A stretch of DNA of 64,000 bases. Origin: Girardinichthys multiradiatus. Lineage: Eukaryota > Chordata > Actinopteri > Cyprinodontiformes > Goodeidae. Below the pieces are notes generated by a model that saw only the letters and a program-made list of their open reading frames with translations, was not told where the DNA came from and searched no databases. Below, in pieces: positions 11,301 through 21,740 of the stretch; positions within the stretch are counted from its first letter, which is position 1; each line of letters starts with the position of its first letter. The stretch is taken from positions 4,979,859 to 5,043,858 of the forward strand of contig NC_061802.1 in NCBI RefSeq assembly GCF_021462225.1. The letters are read 5' to 3'. Both the position numbers and the translations under genes were made by a program.

Positions 11301-14300
11301 AGGAAGCAGGGTGGTAGTTTAATACTCCTCTCTGCAGCTTCTGTACTGCTACCCACCCATTACCCTATTAAGACAGTGTCTTGACCAATAAACACAACTC
11401 AGACCGAAAAGAAAAATAAAACAATTAAATGTGGCCTACTGAACATAAGATCTCTCTCATCAAAGACATTGCTAGTTAGTGACCTGATTTGTGACAATCA
11501 GATTGATTTATTTTGCCTTACAGAAACCTGGCTGCAGCAAGAAGATGTTACTATAAAGGAGTCAACTCATACTAATTATTTAAATTTTCACATTCCTGGG
11601 CGAGGAGGAGGAGTAGCAACCATCTTTCAGTCCAATTTATTGAATAGTCCCAGACCAATCCATAGCTACAACTCTTTTGAATATTTAATCCTTTGTTTTC
11701 CTCATCCAAATTGCAAAGCACTAAAACCTCTTCTGTTTGTTGTTTTGTACCATCCACCAGGCCCTTACTCTAAATTTTTAGATCAGTTTTCAGACCTTAT
11801 ATCTGATTTAGTGTTAAATACAGATAAAGTTATTATAGTGGGGGATTTTAACATCCATGTTGACGCTGAAAGTGATAGCCTAAATATAGCGTTTAATGCT
11901 ATCTTAGACTCAATTGGCTTTGCTCAAAACATTAACAAACCTACCCACCTTTGTCTTCATTCTCTGGACCTTGTGCTGACTTATGGCATTGAGTGTAAAG
12001 ACATAACAATATTTTCTCATAACCCTGTTCTGTCTGACCATTTTTTAATAACCTTTGAGTTTAATTTAACAGAGTACTCCACACCTGAAAGAAAATTTCA
12101 TCATAGTAGATCATTATCAGGCGATGCTGTAACAACCTTTAAAGAATCTGTTCCACTTTTAATTTCCTCATTATCAATGAAAAGCAATGTGGAGGGCAAT
12201 AATTCTGTTTCTGCCCCTTCACAAATTGATTCTTTTGTTCATAGTGTTTCTTCATCATTGCGTGATGCATTAGACAATGCAGGCCCTTTGAAAAAGAAGA
12301 TAATTATTCATAGGAGGCTAGCTCCTTGGTTTAATTCAGAGCTTCATACTTTAAAGCACAATGTTAGAAAATTGAAGAGAAAATGACGCTCTACACACCT
12401 AGAGGATTCCTACTTAATCTGGAAAAATAGCCTACTGTTGTATAAAAAGACACTTCGCCAAGCCAGAACAGCTTATTTCTCATCATTAATAGAAGAGAAC
12501 AAGAATAATCCTGGGTTTCTCTTTAGTACAGTTGCTAAACTTACACAGAGTCATAGCTCTGCTGAGCCATCCATTCCCTTAGCTCTCAGCAGTCATGACT
12601 TTATGGGATTCTTCTTAAATAAAATTGATTCTATTAAAAAGAAAATCTTTGACATACTCCCGAAGATAATTACTTCATCCTCAGCAAGTGAGACAACATT
12701 GGAAATAACTGCAGAACCTGATTTGTGTTTGGACTGCTTTGATCCTGTGAAGCTTCCTGAGTTATCAGAAATATTAGCTTCATCTAAACCTTCAACTTGT
12801 ATGTTAAACCCAATCCCAATCAAATTATTTAAGGAAGTGTTCCCTCTGATTACCAGCCCCATTTTAGATATGATTAATCTATCTTTAGTAAATGGATATG
12901 TACCACAGGCTTTTAAGTTAGCTGTAATTAAACCTTTACTTACGAAACCTTCGCTTGATCGAGATAACTTGAAAAATTACAGACCTATATCCAATTTCCA
13001 TTCTTATCTAAAATTCTTGAGAAAATAGTTGCTAATCAAATGTGTGAGCATTTATACAGCAATGACCTGTTTGAAGAGTTTCAGTCAGGTTTCAGAGCTC
13101 ATCATAGCACTGAAACAGCTCTGCTGAAAGTCACTAATGATATTCTTTGCCTCAGATAATGGACTTGTGTCTGTTCTGGTTCTGTTAGATCTCAGTGCTG
13201 CATTTGATACAGTCGATCATAATATTCTCTTAGAAAGGCTGGAATATGCTGTAGGGATCAAGGGAACAGCGCTAGGCTGGTTTAAATCTTATCTGTCTGA
13301 CAGATTCCAGTTTGTTCATGTAAATGATAAATCATCTTTAAACTCCAGGGTTAATTGTGGAGTACCACAGGGTTCAGTACTTGGGCCAATTCTCTTTACT
13401 ATATATATGCTTCCAATAGGTCAAATTATCAGGCAGCATAGGATCAATTTTCACTGTTATGCTGATGATACTCAGCTTTATTTATCCATAAATCCTGATG
13501 AACCCAACCAGTTAGATAGACTACAAGCATGTCTTGAAGATATAAAAACTTGGATGACTTTAAATTTTTTGCTTCTAAATTTAGACAAGACAGAAGTTGT
13601 CGTCTTTGGACCGGAGTCTTTAAAAAAGAAACTGCTTAGTCAATCACTTAACCTGGATGGCATTAAAATGACCTCTGGTAATAAAGTAAAAAACCTTGGT
13701 GTTACTTTTGACCAGGACATGTCATTTAAATCCCATATTAAACAGGTTTCTAGGATTTCCTTCTTTCATATCCGGAACATTGCCAAAATTAGAAATATTC
13801 TATCCAGGAGTGACGCTGAAAAACTAGTCCATGCATTTGTTACTTCAAGGCTGGACTATTGTAATTCTTTACTATCAGGATGTCCACAAAATGCAGTTAA
13901 AAGCCTGATTCAAAATGCTGCAGCAAGAGTTCTGATGAAAATTAAAAAGAGATATCATATTTCTCCTATTTTAGCTTCCCTTCATTGGCTCCCTGTTAAA
14001 TCCAGAATAGAATTTAAAATTATCGTCCTCACATATAAAGCCCTTAATGATCTAGCTCCATCATACATCAGATATCTGATTGTTCCATATGTTCCTAACA
14101 GGGCACTTCGTTCTCAGACTGCAGGTTTACTGGTGGTTCCTAGAGTCTCTAGAAGTAGAATGGGAGGCAGATCCTTTAGTTATCAGGCTCCTCTCCTGTG
14201 GAACCAGCTCCCGGTTTTGGTCCGTGAGGCAGACACCCTGTCTATTTTTAAGGCTAGGCTTAAAACTTTCCTTTTTGATAAAGCTTATAGTTCTCTTTTC

Positions 14301-15325
14301 CAATGGTTATAATCAGTCTGACAGACAGAGGTATCCCGATCCTTGTGGTTTTTAGAATAACAATGACCATCAGTGGGACCCTTTGTGGGGTGCCTTGAGA
14401 TAACATTGTTGTAAATAAGCGCCGTTTAACTAAATAATCTGAGCTGAAACTATCTGTGTAGTTATGCTGCTATAGGCTTAGACTGCTGGAGGAAATAATG
14501 ACCACTTTCACCCTCTTCACTACACTCTTACACTACTCTCCAATTTTGCATTATTTGCTGTTATTTCAGCTTTTAACTTTGTTCTCTCTTTTCTCTTCCT
14601 AGAAGCTACACCTGGCCTGGCTCTATGTCTACCTGTGACACCTTTCTGGAGAGGAGCATCGTCCGAGCTTCTGCTGGCAACAACTTAATGTTCACCCTAC
14701 CGATGATCCACATGGCCTTGTCTTTTAGTGTTTAACTCTTTCTGTCTCCTAGACATGGCGATTGACTGAGCTTAACTGTAACTAACTGGCTCAGAGTTTA
14801 TCTGTTCTTTCTTTCTAGGTGAAATGACTAAAGGAGCTACATCCATTAACATTTACCTTTCCTTCCCATAGAAAGGACTCCTGGATCAGTGCTTATTTGT
14901 TCTCTTTGTGTCTCTGCTCTGTTCTCTCAAACCCCCAGTCGGTCGTGGCAGAAGGCCGCTCACACTGAGCCTGGTTCTGCTGGAGGTTTCTTCCAGTTAA
15001 AAGGGAGTTTTTCCTCTCCGCTGTCGTTACATGCATGCTCAGTATGAGGGATTGTTGCAAAGTCAATGCCAGTGACTGTCCACTGTCTCTACATGCTCAT
15101 CCGGGAGGGGTGAATGCTGCAAGTCACTGACTGGATGCAATCTACTGGGTTTCCTTAGACAGAAAAACTTTTTATCCAATTTGAATAAATAACTAACTCC
15201 GACAGCACTGTTCAATGGTTAGGATTAATTGGAATGTATGTACCTGACTGTTGAGAAGTGCCTTGAGACGACATGTGTCGTGAATTGGTGCTATATAAAT
15301 AAAACTGAATTGAATTGATTTGAAT
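11301..15325 (+). mobile_element. Near-complete L2-type LINE inserted in a Rex1-like LINE
   Basis: The element is about 4.0 kb on the plus strand and is bounded by a 10-bp target duplication with one mismatch (11291-11300 and 15326-15335). It has a short 5' region and a long ORF with endonuclease and reverse transcriptase domains (about 11391-14312). A 3' UTR of about 1 kb follows, with the block TCTGCTGGAGGTTTCTTCC and the line GAAGTGCCTTGAGACGACAT, and it ends in a GAATTGAATT-type tail. Related 3' UTR copies occur at 32785-33115 and 33950-34640. The LLDLSAAFDTVDH, GVPQGSVLGPILF and YADDTQLYL motifs match fish L2 (Maui-like) elements. Near full length is uncommon, since most LINE copies are 5' truncated. 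Confidence 0.92.
11391..14312 (+). pseudogene. L2 LINE ORF: endonuclease plus reverse transcriptase, lightly damaged
   Basis: This would make the protein that nicks target DNA and reverse transcribes the element RNA at the nick. The endonuclease region shows [43 protein letters not shown] and [11 protein letters not shown]. The RT region shows YRPISN, FQSGFRAHHSTETALLK, LLDLSAAFDTVDH, NCGVPQGSVLGPILF and CYADDTQLYL with the catalytic aspartates intact, then LASLHWLPVKSRI downstream. Damage is slight. There is an in-frame TGA at 12384-12386 (likely from CGA), a one-base loss near 12995, and a compensating change near 13143 that restores the same frame. A clear initiator ATG for the whole ORF is not seen; the frame is already open from about 11391. 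It is inactive as it stands but not old. Confidence 0.9.
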
Positions 15326-16945
15326 TGAAGAAGCCTCTGACTGAAGACACTCTGTTGTTGTAGGACTGTCTCATGAAGAGGATGCTCAGGGTTCTCCATA
15401 ATGTTCTTCATTTTATGAATAATCTTTCTTTGCACAATGATCTCCAGATGTTCCAGAGGAGTCCGCAGAACAGAGCCAGCCTTCTTTATCAGCTTGTTGA
15501 GTTTTTTTAAGTCCCTGGCTCTGATGCTGCTTCCCCAGCAGATGATGGCAGAAGAGATCACACTCTCCACAATAGACTTATAGAAGACATGCAGCATCTT
15601 GCTGCAAACACTAAAGGACCTAAGCTTCCTCAAGAAGTACAGTCTGCTCTGCCTGTTCTTGTAGATGGCTTCACAGTTGCATCACCACTCTAGTCTGTTG
15701 TCCAGGTGAACACCGAGGTATTTATACTCCTCCACCACCTCCGCTTCTTCTCCCATGATGGAAATAGTTTTTGACTTATTCCTGTTTCTCTTAAAATCTA
15801 CAATCATCTCCTTTGTTTTAGTCACGTTCAAGATGAGATGATTGTTTCCACACCATGCCACAAAGCGTTCCACCACCTTCCTGTACTCAGCTTCTTGTCC
15901 ATCTCTGATCCATCCCACAACTGCAGAATCATCCGAGTATTTCTGCAGATGACAGGAGTCTGTCTTGTACTGGAAGTCTGAGGTGTACAGAGTAAAAAGG
16001 AATGGTGAGAGTACAGTGCCCTGTGGTGCTCCTGTGCTGCTGACTACCTGGTTAGACTCACAACCCTTCAGTCTCACAAACTGTGGTCTGTTTGTCAGGT
16101 AGTCTTTAATCCAGGAGATTGTTGAGGCCTCCACCTGAGCCTTCTGGAGTTCCTGACAAAGCAAATCAGGTTGGATTGTGTTAAATGCACTGGAGAAATC
16201 AAAGAACATGATCCTCACAGTGCTGCTGGCTTTGTCCAGATGACAGTGGGTTTTTTGAAGCAGGTGTATCATGGCATCTTTAACTCCAACTCCACAGCAA
16301 TAAGCAAACTGAAGGGGGTCCTGATGGTGTATTGTTTGCTTACTCAGGTGGGCCTACAGGAGTCTCTCTAGGACCTTCATGATGTGGGATGTCAGGGCAA
16401 CAGGTCTATAGTCATTGAGGACTGATGGGTGAGTTTTCTTTGGTACCGGAACAAGACAGGAGGTCTTCTACAACACCGAAACCTTCTTCTGGGCCAGGCT
16501 AAGATTGAAGAAGTGCTGCAGAATCCCACAAAACTGCTCTGCACAGCCCTTCAGGACTCTAGGGCTGACATGATCTGGACCTGCAGCCTTATTCCGATTC
16601 AGTCTCTCCAGTTGCATCTTCACTTGACTTCTTGAGACACACAGGTGGAAGGGGGAAGCAAAGGAAGTATCAGCATCTTCTGATATGGTTGAAAGCAAGG
16701 ATGTAGATGCAGAAGGGTCTAGGGCTGAGCTGGAAGATAAAAAATGTGAGGTGTGACTGGACAGCTGTGAGTCCTGTGGGTCCTGTGGGAGAGGAGGATG
16801 CTTAGCTTGTTTCTGAACTGAAGCTATTGAATAATGTGTTCAGTTCATTGGCTCTATCCAGACCTCCATCAGTCTGATCATCCTTCTGCTTGAAGCCTGT
16901 GATCTTCTTCATGGTCACCAGCAGAGAATGCCTTGCCATAAACCT
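15326..16945 (-). pseudogene. Rex1-like LINE, reverse transcriptase (right half of the split copy), 5' truncated
   Basis: Read on the minus strand from about 16945, the order is MKKITGFKQKDDQTDGGLDR-like text, KAAGPDHVSPRVLKGCAEQF (RT domain 0), FFDFSSAFNTIQPDLL, SSTGAPQGTVLSPFLFTLYT and LQKYSDDSAVVGWI (palm, with YSDD replacing the usual YADD). MIVDFKRNRNKSK, EEYKYLGVHLDNRLEW, and after a frame change FYKSIVESVISSAIICWGSS follow. This matches teleost Rex1/Babar (CR1 group). Several stops and shifts separate the segments, for example near 16280-16460 and near 15640-15680. The endonuclease domain is missing, the usual 5' truncation. The 3' UTR lies at 11139-11300, beyond the L2 insertion. Confidence 0.88.
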
Positions 16946-17204
16946 TTAAATGAGGGTGCACTGTCTTTTTTTTTTTACCATGGTTCAATCTTTTTTCATT
17001 AAGGGTAAATATCGGAGCATGCTGACTGATAAAATTATTGATAAAAATGTATATATATAGTACAATGTAGTCCCTAGTTATTATTAGAAAACAGAGTCAG
17101 ACCTTTTCCATAGAAGTCAACATACATTTAATGACCACTTTATTTAGTACATAGGTCAACTGCTTGTTAACAAATCAACCAGACAGTCAAGGCTACCAAA
17201 TTTG
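16946..17204. other. Unrecognised sequence
   Basis: An AT-rich spacer between the truncated 5' end of the Rex1-like LINE and a palindromic MITE. Nothing is recognised in it. Confidence 0.4.
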
Positions 17205-17390
17205 AGTCCTCAACAGCTTTGATCCTACAACTTTTAGATGCATCCTTTCTCCAACACACTTCAATCAAGTGAATGGCTCATTACTAGGTTTCTGCAGAGC
17301 TGCCTGACATGCGGACGAGGGAATTCAGCCATTAGATTCAGGTGTGTTAGAGCAGGGATGCATCCAAAAGTTGCAGGATAGTAATTTTCT
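17205..17390. mobile_element. Palindromic MITE, copy 1
   Basis: The two arms are inverted copies of each other. The left arm has CCTACAACTTTTAGATGCATC and CTCCAACACAC; the right arm has CAGGTGTGTTAGAGCAGGG, GCATCCAAAAGTTGCAGG. This is the common fish repeat whose arms read AACTTTTAGATG... and ...ACACACCTGA. It encodes no protein and must be mobilised in trans, probably by a hAT-type transposase (inferred). Related copies lie at 21582, 38075, 53960 and 54498. Confidence 0.7.
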
Positions 17391-17402
17391 ATATACACAC
17401 AC

Positions 17403-17578
17403 ATTTATTCATTCATCTTCTATACCACTTATGCCATAGTGGGTCAGGGACATACAGGACAAACAACTATGCACAACTTTTTCACACCTAAGGACAATTT
17501 TGAGAGACCAATTTACCTAATAGTCATGTTTTGGAAGGTGGGAATGTAGAAAGCAGTATATATATATGGGAGTCGAAC

Positions 17579-17649
<71 letters not shown>
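17403..17649 (-). mobile_element. SINE fragment interrupted by an (AT)n expansion
   Basis: The minus-strand SINE body is recognisable: CATTCATCTTCTATACC tail, GCCATAGTGGGTCAGGG, CACACCTAAGGACAATTTTGA and CCAATTTACCTAATAGTCATG. Near the head, GGGAGTCGAACCC, the complement of the B box, runs straight into about 70 bp of (AT)n at 17579-17649. The expected A-box part is not found beyond it. The (AT)n tract then abuts the TA target of the DD38E Tc1 element, which inserted at its end. Confidence 0.65.
17579..17649. repeat. (AT)n microsatellite
   Basis: An almost pure (AT)n tract of about 70 bp. It supplies the TA target dinucleotide used by the transposon that begins at 17650. Confidence 0.95.
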
Positions 17650-17652
<3 letters not shown>

Positions 17653-17918
17653 TACAGACCAAACGTTTAGACACACCTTCTCATTCAAAGAGTTTTCTTT
17701 ATTTTCATGTCTATGAATATTGTAGCTTCACACTGAATGCATCAAAACTATGAATTAACACGTGGGATTATATACTGAACAAAAAAGTGTGAAACAACTG
17801 AAAATAGCTCTTATATTCTAGGTTCTTCAAACTAGCCACCTTTTGCTTTGATTACTGCTCCGCACTCTCTTGGCATTCTGTTGATGAGCTTCAAGAGGTC
17901 GTCACCTGAAATGGTTTT
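17650..17918. repeat. Left TIR of the DD38E element, overlapping the end of the transposase gene
   Basis: This arm begins CAGTACAGACCAAACG and runs to about CACCTGAAATGG. Its inner part encodes, on the minus strand, the transposase C-terminus (LLKLINRMPRE region). Confidence 0.85.
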
Positions 17919-18862
17919 CCAACAGTCTTGAAGGAGTTCCCAGAGATGTTTAGCACTTGTTGGCCCTTTTGCCTTCACACTGCGGTCCAGCTACCCCAAA
18001 CCATCTCGATTGAATTCAGGTCCGGTGACTGTGGAGGCAAGGTCATCTGGCACAGCACCCCATCACTCTCCTTCTTGGTCAAATAGCCCTTACACAGCCT
18101 GGAGGTGTGTTTGGGGTCATTGTCCTGTTGAAAAATAAATGATGGTCCAACTAAACGCAAACCGGATGGAATAGCATGCCGCTGCAAGATGCTGTGGTAG
18201 CCATGCTGGTTCAGTAGGCCTTCAATTTTGAATAAATCCCCAACAGTGTCACCAGCAAAGCACCCCCACTCCATCACACCTCCTCCGCCATGCTTCACGG
18301 TGGGAACCAGGCATGTAGAGTCCATCCGTTCACCTCTTCTGCGTCGCACAAAGACACGGTGGTTGGAAACAAAGATCTCAAACTTGGACTCATCAGACCA
18401 AAGCACAGATTTCCACTGGTCTAATGTCCATTCCTTGTGTTCTTTAGCCCAAACAAGTCTCTCCTGTTTGTTGCCTGTCCTCAGCAGTGGTTTCCTAGCA
18501 GCTATTTTACCATGAAGGCCTGATTCACACAGTCTCCTCTTAACAGTTGTTCTAGAGATGTATCTGCTGCTAGAACTCTGTGTGACATTGATTTGTTCTC
18601 TAATCTGAGCTGCTGTTAACCTGCGATTTCTGAGGCTGGTAACTCGGATTAACTTATCGTCCGCAGCAGAGGTGATTCTTGGTCTTCCTTTCCTGGGGCG
18701 GTCCTCATGTGAGCCAGTTTCTTTGTAGCGCTTGATGGTTTTTGCGACTGCACTTGGGGACACTTTCAAAGTTTTCCCAATTGTTCGGACTGACTGACCT
18801 TCATTTCTTAAAGTAATGATGGCCACTTGTTTTTCTTTACTTAGCTGCTTTTTTCTTGCCAT
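17832..18862 (-). pseudogene. Tc1 transposase (DD38E), frameshifted near the C-terminus
   Basis: The start ATG is at 18862 (MARKKQLSKEKQVAIITLR). A first HTH follows (GQSVRTIGKTLKVSPSAVAKT), then a GRPR motif and a second HTH (LTAAQIREQINVTQ). The catalytic motifs are VLWSDESKFEIF (first D), FIFQQDNDPKH (second D) and QSPDLNSIEMVW (E), with 38 residues between the last two. After EMVW a one-base loss near 17995 changes the frame and the protein ends after GSWTAV. The original frame can be followed as WELLQDCWKTISGDDLLKLI in the next frame and then stops at a TAG (17832-17834). About 295 residues stay in frame. The catalytic triad is intact, so the defect is confined to the tail. Confidence 0.92.
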
Positions 18863-19008
18863 AATACAAATTCTAACAGTCTATTCAGTAGGACTATCAG
18901 CTGTGTACTGTATCCACCTCCTGCACAACACAACTGATGGTCCCAACCCCATTTATAAGGCTTGAAATCCAACTTATTAAACCTGACAGGGCACACCTGT
19001 GAAGTGAA

Positions 19009-19277
19009 AACCATTTCAGGTGAATACCTCTTGAAGCTCATCAACAGAATGCCAAGAGTGTGTGGAGCAGTAATCAAATCAAAAGATGGCTACTTTGAAG
19101 AACCTAGAATATAAGATATATTTTCAGTTGTTTCACACTTTTTTGTTCAGTATATAATTCCACATGTGTTAATTCATAGTTTTGATGCCTTCAGTGTGAA
19201 ACTACAATATTCATAGTTGTGAAAATAAAGACAATTCTTTGAATGAGAAGGTGTGTCCAAACTTATGGTCTGCACTG
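19009..19277. repeat. Right TIR of the DD38E element, carrying a second copy of the C-terminal codons
   Basis: This is the inverted counterpart of 17650-17918. On the plus strand, 19010-19114 reads as an open copy of the transposase tail: ISGEYLLKLINRMPRVCGA, then KDGYFEEPRI and a stop. Confidence 0.85.
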
Positions 19278-19279
19278 TA

Positions 19280-20458
19280 TATGGCCAGACTTTAATCTAT
19301 ACCAAAATACATTAAAATAAATGGTTTTCTCTAAATGTAAATTTTACTAACAGTAAATGCAACATGTTTTATAATGACTACATTCACACCACTGAGTAAT
19401 CAAAACTAATAGATGGAAACAGTTCATATTGTCATGTAATCAGATTTGACCAATCAGTAATTACATCTGTACAAATTGTAATGGTTAGATTTTAGTGAAA
19501 GAAAAACGAAAGACATATTCAGCTAAACAGAAGAAGAATATATTTTTTTAGTGATTTTTTTAGATTTCCAAGGATCATTTGATAAGTTGGATAACTTTAG
19601 TTGAACAGAAACCAGCTGACACTTTAGTTTAACACATTTCGTTTTTTCATTGTCTCTTTACACAAGAAACAAACCTTCTCACAAGGTCAAGAGCTGACCT
19701 GATCAGTGGCAGAAATTTTAAACACAATAAGGTTTGATCAAGGACAAGCTTTAAGGTATTGAGAATAAATCAGCGAAAATATGCACTTTTGAACCTTTGT
19801 TCTAAACCAAGCAATATTTTTAAAAAATAGTTAAAAAAAATCACAATCCAAGCTTAAAAATGTTCTAAACCTTTTGACATACCATTGTTGGCAGTTTTTG
19901 TCAGCATCAACTTGACTCTTAAGTACATAAAATAATTCCTTTCAGTAAAAATGCTTCATTTTAATTTGGGCCAGCTATGTGGCTTTACTGAAGTAGTGTT
20001 CGAAGAAACATCATAGCTTTAAATAAGTTAACATTAATAGAAAAGTGATGAGTCTCTTAGAATATCATTGGAAGTGAAAATCCTTGATTTCAGCTGCTTA
20101 AATGTTTAAACAAGATCTTAAGACCTTTAGTTCTCAGAAAAACAATTTCTACACAACAGAACTCTCACAAAAGACAATTTGCTAAAAACTGAAGTTTTGT
20201 ATCAATAAAACAGTTTAACATCATATTTCTGTTCTAGTTAAAATATATGTATGGTTCCTTTAAATTTCCTGGAAACAAAAACTATTGGGAGCAAATGGCA
20301 AAATGAGGGTGAAAAGGCAAAGAGCAACAACAAAGTACTGTATGTGAAAGAAAGACACCAGATTTCCCAGTTGTTGCTGTGTCTCAAAAATGTATAACAC
20401 CCTTTAAAAGGACTACACTTATTTGCTTCTTTCAGTCATACCGACCACTCAAATCACT
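19280..20458. other. AT-rich unique sequence
   Basis: More than 1 kb without a recognisable transposon end, RNA gene or protein-like frame. Only A/T runs and short frames are present. Confidence 0.5.
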
Positions 20459-20590
20459 TCACACTAGAGCCACATTCACCTAATCACACAGACTTTCATA
20501 TAACGATACGCAGATCATTAGGCAACTTGAGATTAAGGGACTTGCCCAAAGGGCACATCAACATGTGGCGGGAGGAAGCACTCTATTCAA
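20459..20590 (-). mobile_element. Possible decayed SINE-type fragment
   Basis: The text CACATTCACCTAATCACAC, GACTTGCCCAAAGGGCACATC and ACATGTGGCGGGAGGAAGC resembles another common fish retroposon (CTTGCCCAAGGACAC... GGGAGGAGCC). No polymerase III boxes survive. The call rests on resemblance only. Confidence 0.35.
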
Positions 20591-21169
20591 GGATAAAGCA
20601 CGAGAAATGAACTGGGACAAAATATGTTTTTTGGGGACAACATTTTTATATTTTAGCAACATTTTTCCACAAGGTCAGTGTTGACTTGTTTCTCACATGT
20701 GCACCTAGAGAAAAAGTTCAGCTGCTGTGCATACACAGACATATTGGCAGTCTTTGTTAGAGCCCTATATGCAGTGTTCTATATGCCTCTCCTCTTGTTT
20801 TAAACTTGACTATAATACTTTTGGCTTATCTTTAAACACAACAATTTAAACTGAAGGCTCATGCCCTCAAAATAAATCAAAACTAGTAGCTTAAACTAAG
20901 TTTCTTTGCACTCGTATATTAATTATATATGTGTAGGCAACACAGCAAAAGGCAGCTGAGGAAGCTTCAGATGCGTTCTGTTATAGTTTTCTCTCAGGCC
21001 ACCATACAAATATGTTTTACAAAGATGTTGTCTTAAAGAGGGACATTGTTGTGTTTTACCTTTCTTATAGTCAAAATTGTATATACTCTTCCTGGAATTG
21101 TTTTAATTTTAGGGCTGTAGAAAGGTTGCAACATAGAGAGAGGCGAGTCTATAACCTTTTCTTTTTGAA

Positions 21170-21580
21170 TTGTCTTTCCAGATCTTCCAGAGTCCTGGGT
21201 CCTTGAATACGTAGTCCTCCCGTCAGCTTTCTTCACAGATGTTCTACATGATTTAGATCCACACTAGGTCAGAACTGAAACAGCTATGATAGGTTTGGCT
21301 AGGCAAAGGCTTGCCTGGTGTCTGCTAAGCCGTTTCTGTGACCAACAGATTTTTATAAAATCTTCTGGTATCTTAAAGAGTCATAGTGTCGTATTGTTTT
21401 CAAGGTTCCCAGGACCTTTGGAACAGAAACAGGTCCACAGCATCACAGATCCTCCACCATAACAAGGAGGGGGCATTAGGGGATTTTCCACACATTCATC
21501 CATTGCTTGTACCATTGTGTATGCTACAGTTTAGCCTGGCAAGCCTCCTAAACAACAAGTTGGCATGTAGATAACTCCTA
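21170..21580 (-). mobile_element. Decayed Tc1-like relic
   Basis: The plus strand contains AGGTCCACAGCATCACAGATCCTCCACCAT (21431-21460), a phrase typical of reverse-oriented Tc1 genes over the KHGGGSVMVWG codons. Text upstream (GATTTAGATCCACACTAGGTC) fits the same gene further toward its 3' end. No terminal repeats or open frame remain. Confidence 0.5.
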
Positions 21581-21581
21581 C

Positions 21582-21740
21582 TGCAGGGGTCTCAAACTCT
21601 AGTTCAGGCGTCCTGCAACTGTTAGACACAACTCTGCTTAAACACACCTGAATCACATTATTAGGTCATTTGAAGGACTAGCACACGATTGAATCCTGAA
21701 GAGGACATTTAGCTATTTGAATCAGGTGTGATAGTGACAA
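21582..21740. mobile_element. Palindromic MITE, copy 2, right arm truncated
   Basis: The left arm is complete (CAGGGGTCTCAAACTC, CGTCCTGCAACTGTTAGAC, AACACACCTGAATCAC). The right arm reaches GAATCAGGTGTGA and then stops, so the outer right part has been lost. It is the same family as 17205-17390 and 53960-54178. Confidence 0.65.

Larger units (their letters stand above)
17650..19277 (-). mobile_element. Tc1 transposon with ~268-bp TIRs, DD38E type
   Basis: The element is 1628 bp long, flanked by TA (17648-17649 and 19278-19279). Its ends read CAGTACAGACC at the left and, complemented, CAGTGCAGACC at the right. The inverted repeats are long, about 17650-17918 and 19009-19277, with scattered mismatches. 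One transposase gene lies on the minus strand. The catalytic spacing QQD-38-E matches the group described as DD38E (Intruder). The same family recurs in deleted form at 40232-41113. Long TIRs with several mismatches between the arms suggest it is older than the DD36E element at 3855. Confidence 0.93.

Noticed and set aside
15193..15633. 146-codon minus-strand frame as a gene
   Set aside because: It crosses the L2/Rex1 junction: its end comes from the L2 3' UTR and its start from the Rex1-like RT.
17531..17716. Open frame with repeated Tyr-Ile across (AT)n
   Set aside because: It is a translation of the microsatellite and the Tc1 end.
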